This document shows, in pieces, positions 63,206 through 64,000 of a stretch of DNA of 64,000 bases. The translations under genes were made by a program, and so were the position numbers. The DNA lies in contig JAPKZB010000095.1 of assembly GCA_026393985.1 (NCBI GenBank), positions 1-64,000 on the forward strand, in the 5' to 3' direction. The DNA comes from Acidobacteriota bacterium (GTDB taxonomy: Bacteria; Acidobacteriota; Terriglobia; Bryobacterales; Bryobacteraceae). The notes beneath the pieces are model-generated. The model was not told the origin of the DNA. It worked only from the letters and a program-made list of their open reading frames with translations, and ran no database searches. Position 1 is the stretch's first letter. Each line of letters opens with the position of its first letter.

Positions 63206-64000
63206 ATGTCAATGATCGCGGATATTCTCCCTGAAATTAAAATGGGACTGGCCAGCCTGCTGGTCCACAAGCTACGCAGCGGCCTCACCATGCTCGGCAT
63301 GATCTTCGGCGTCGGCGCCGTCGTGGCGATGCTCTCCATTACCGCCGGCGCGCAAAAAGAGATGATGAGCTACATCGACCTGCTCGGCGTCAACAACATC
63401 ATCATCGAAGCCAAAGAGGCCGTTGACCGCAACGAACTCCAGGCTCGTCGGGTCATCTCACCCGGCATGACCTTCCGCGACTTCCGGTCCATCAAGGAGA
63501 ACGTCCAGGGCCTCGAAGCCATGACCCCCCGCAAGCGGTTCAAACCGCAAAAGGTCCTCCCCAAGACCTCTGCCGAACCACCCATCCTGATCGGCGTACT
63601 GCCCAACTACATGCAGATCAACAGCCTGCGTCTGGTCGAAGGCCGCTTCTTCAACGATGACGACGACGCCCGCTCGGCCCCCGTCTGCGTTCTCGGCGAA
63701 TCGGCCAAAGTCAACCTGCTCGGTTACGACGGCGCCGTCGGCAAGTTTGTTAAAATCAACGACACTTGGCTCCAGGTCATCGGCGTCCTCGCCCAACAGG
63801 CTACCGCTGACTCCGGCGTTGAAGGTCTCGAAGTCGCCAGCGGTAACAACCTCGTCATCGCTCCTCTGAACACCGTCATGCGCCGCTTCGAGGACAACAA
63901 CTCCTATCTCAAAGACGAAATCGACGGTATGTACATCAAAGTCGCCAACGGCACCGACTCGATTGAAACCGCCAACATCGTCAACGCCATCCTCACCGCC
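63206..64000 (+). CDS. MacB-like ABC transporter permease, 3' truncated by window end
   Basis: 265 codons are visible with no stop. The start is ATG 63206 with AAGGAG at 63192-63197. N-terminal helix at about 20-50 (LLVHKLRSGLTMLGMIFGVGAVVAMLSITAG), then a MacB periplasmic core domain (LLGVNNIIIEA, ISPGMTFRDFRSIKEN, LRLVEGRFFNDDDDARSAPVCVLGESA, VGKFVKINDTWLQVIGVLA). FtsX/MacB permeases export peptides, macrolides or lipoproteins with an ABC ATPase, which may follow outside the window. It completes the adaptor operon. Confidence 0.92.
   Translation, partial: MSMIADILPEIKMGLASLLVHKLRSGLTMLGMIFGVGAVVAMLSITAGAQKEMMSYIDLLGVNNIIIEAKEAVDRNELQARRVISPGMTFRDFRSIKENVQGLEAMTPRKRFKPQKVLPKTSAEPPILIGVLPNYMQINSLRLVEGRFFNDDDDARSAPVCVLGESAKVNLLGYDGAVGKFVKINDTWLQVIGVLAQQATADSGVEGLEVASGNNLVIAPLNTVMRRFEDNNSYLKDEIDGMYIKVANGTDSIETANIVNAILTA

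Overview
The window is a high-GC chromosomal segment with the gene content of an acidobacterium, most likely the Solibacter/Bryobacter group. That placement is an inference from several observations: exported DUF1501, DUF1549/DUF1553 and WD40 proteins with CxxCH-type motifs, Cys-type sulfatases, a quinoprotein with a fused haem tail, an Oar-like TonB receptor, PEGA and DUF1080 proteins, and frequent GTG/TTG starts. No phage, IS element, CRISPR array or rRNA was seen. One tRNA (Cys) is present.

Layout. 1-235 is a tandem array of palindromic units. 308-10216 encodes exported proteins, including a tightly packed DUF1501, DUF1549/DUF1553, WD40 and pre-peptidase set. 10238-20058, on the minus strand, is a polysaccharide cluster: sulfatase, four glycosyltransferases (one fused to a methyltransferase), a DinB-like protein, a DUF3108 protein and a Wzm-type permease with an extra N-terminal domain. 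It is interrupted by a decayed tandem repeat at 16851-17235. 20186-28566 holds a PEGA protein, a sugar 3-epimerase, a divergent AAA+ ATPase/secretin pair, a DUF3050 protein and a GH29 fucosidase.

28645-37990 is the most interesting locus: five back-to-back genes for an ExbB/TolQ-like channel with an extra membrane module, a membrane-anchored CobN-like chelatase, an Oar-like TonB-dependent receptor, a DUF2149 protein that looks ExbD-like, and a periplasmic DUF4198 protein with a His-rich loop. It resembles the hmu haem-utilisation loci of Bacteroidetes and may be a proton-driven envelope machine that handles metallo-tetrapyrroles or metal.

38015-43694 (minus) carries aspartate kinase, cytidylate kinase, a PQQ quinoprotein, an HNH protein and ComF. 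43756-50539 holds a sulfatase, a DUF1080 protein, a LuxR-type regulator, tRNA-Cys, an Smr protein, an XRE regulator with a membrane-protein partner, a methyltransferase and a GH113-like hydrolase. 50578-57853 has a GH88/105-like hydrolase followed by housekeeping clpX, lon, engB and rho. 58015 to the window end is an efflux operon with three successive membrane-fusion proteins and the start of a MacB-like permease that runs off the edge.
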